Source of the DNA: Lachnospiraceae bacterium
GTDB taxonomy: Bacteria; Bacillota; Clostridia; Lachnospirales; Lachnospiraceae
Assembly: GCA_016282215.1 (NCBI GenBank)
Contig: JAEEKC010000302.1
Span: 1 to 6,578, forward strand
Direction: 5' to 3'
Length of the DNA stretch: 6,578 nt
Shown: one piece after another, positions 6,175 through 6,578 of the stretch
Layout of the letters: every line of letters starts with the position of its first letter
Numbering within the stretch: the stretch's first letter is position 1
Program-made: the position numbers and the translations under genes
Notes under the pieces: model-generated
What the model saw: the letters and a program-made list of their open reading frames with translations, nothing else
The model's database searches: none
What the model was told of the DNA's origin: nothing

Positions 6175-6342
6175 TCAATACTTGAACATATGATAGACAC
6201 GAATACTACTAACCCTGATTAAATTTAGCTCTCGTTGGCTTACAAATCGATGATAGTTTTCTATCATTAATTCTAGTGAACAAAAAAGAACTCGATCCCA
6301 GTGTTTTTTCAATTCGAGAAAAGTACTAAAATCAAGTCCTAA
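6175..6342 (-). other. Intergenic stretch with an uncertain 55-residue open frame
   Basis: Between the protease remnant and the rRNA operon terminator is AT-rich DNA with no confident gene. On the minus strand one frame stays open from 6342 to the TGA at 6177-6175, encoding LELKKHWDRVLFCSLELM and, further on, RELNLIRVSSIRVYHMFKY. Possible starts are TTG at 6312 or ATG at 6267; neither has a clear ribosome binding site. An ATGATAG/CTATCAT inverted repeat (6250-6267, TTTT loop) lies inside. The amino acid mix looks protein-like, with Trp, Cys, His and charged residues. I cannot name a family, and the frame could be a gene remnant or chance. Confidence 0.2.
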
Positions 6343-6365
6343 CTACAATTGATAGGAAATAAACA

Positions 6366-6406
6366 GAAAAAAAGAGACATTTACCTAATTTAGTTAATGT
6401 CTCTTT
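6366..6406 (-). terminator. Terminator of the rRNA-tRNA operon
   Basis: On the minus strand AAAGAGACATT (6406-6396) pairs with AATGTCTCTTT (6381-6371) in an 11-bp stem with a 14-nt loop. The stem is followed by an uninterrupted T run (6373-6367). It lies directly after the tRNA-Asn CCA end, as expected for the end of a stable-RNA operon. Confidence 0.88.
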
Positions 6407-6410
6407 CGTT

Positions 6411-6486
6411 TGGCTCCCCCTGCCCGGCTCGAACGGGCGACAACTCGGTTAACAGCCGAGTGCTCTACCGACTGAGCTAAGGAGGA
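6411..6486 (-). tRNA. tRNA-Asn (anticodon GTT)
   Basis: This is a 76-nt tRNA read on the minus strand, with CCA encoded. The acceptor stem pairs TCCTCCT with AGGGGGA (one G-U), followed by discriminator G. The D arm is GCTC-AGTCGGTA-GAGC. The anticodon stem CTCGG/CCGAG encloses CTGTTAA, with anticodon GTT at 6453-6451. The T arm is GCCCG-TTCGAGC-CGGGC. The variable loop is a normal 5 nt. It decodes AAC/AAU. It lies about 6 bases downstream of the 5S rRNA and is almost certainly cut from the same precursor. Confidence 0.97.
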
Positions 6487-6492
6487 ATATAT

Positions 6493-6578
6493 ATGTCGGC
6501 ACTGATTTAGTTTCCCAGGCCGTCACCAGCCAAGTATCGTCAACGTGAATGAGCTTAACTTCCGTGTTCGGAATGGGA
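6493..6578 (-). rRNA. rrf: 5S ribosomal RNA, 3' part (5' end beyond window)
   Basis: On the minus strand the sequence reads CCCATTCCGAACACGGAAGT, the conserved loop B/helix III block of 5S rRNA. It continues through ACTTGGCTGGTGACGGCCTGGGA and ends near GCCGACAT. About 86 of the usual roughly 117 nt are present; the 5' strand of helix I lies outside, so the exact 3' end (about 6493) is estimated. It marks the end of an rRNA operon, presumably 16S-23S-5S, entering from the right edge. Confidence 0.95.

Noticed and set aside
6150..6178. TTGATA-17 bp-TATTAA promoter-like pair upstream of the protease remnant
   Set aside because: The spacing is good, but it lies in very AT-rich DNA where such matches are common, and no intact gene follows.
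6250..6267. ATGATAG-TTTT-CTATCAT inverted repeat
   Set aside because: It has a short 7-bp AT-rich stem, no T-run and no neighbouring gene end; too weak to call a terminator or operator.

Overview
The window most likely comes from a Ruminococcus-type bacterium (Firmicutes, Clostridia, Oscillospiraceae). The main evidence is a secreted protein ending in a type I dockerin of the ruminococcal kind (GDSNCDKQMDMADAVLIMQ). Other support comes from an ECF sigma factor starting MDNGASSYHRFLSGD, a Spo0A-type DNA-binding domain, AT-rich DNA and strong AGGAGG-type ribosome binding sites. The species is inferred from family resemblance only.

Layout. Positions 1-1160 (minus strand) hold two regulators in a likely operon. 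A stand-alone Spo0A C-terminal-like DNA-binding protein comes first (1160-756). A LytTR response regulator follows (720-1) and runs off the window edge. Upstream lies a remnant of an AlbA_2/Schlafen-type ATP-binding protein (1925-1266), truncated at both ends. A perfect 13-bp hairpin (2032-2060) precedes a secreted dockerin protein (3190-2168, minus).

A 266-285 bp divergent intergenic region separates the dockerin gene from a plus-strand pair. This pair is an ECF sigma factor (3475-4032) overlapping by 17 bp a single-pass membrane protein (4016-5413). The membrane protein has a Ser/Thr-rich stalk and a repeated ectodomain, and is the likely anti-sigma factor or signal sensor. The pair ends at a strong bidirectional terminator (5439-5475) shared with a convergent trypsin/V8-like serine protease gene (minus). 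That protease appears broken: the catalytic triad is intact in one frame, but its N-terminal strand lies in another frame.

The right edge is the 3' end of an rRNA operon on the minus strand: partial 5S rRNA, then tRNA-Asn(GTT) a few bases downstream, then a hairpin terminator. Between the terminator and the protease remnant lies about 230 bp of AT-rich sequence with only an uncertain 56-codon open frame.

How the parts may work together (inference): the ECF sigma and its membrane partner form a trans-envelope signalling unit beside a dockerin-bearing secreted protein. This resembles in outline the coupling of sigma/anti-sigma pairs to cellulosome genes in other cellulolytic clostridia. The Spo0A-like and LytTR regulators may form a second control unit. 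The two gene remnants suggest an accessory region undergoing decay next to an rRNA operon.
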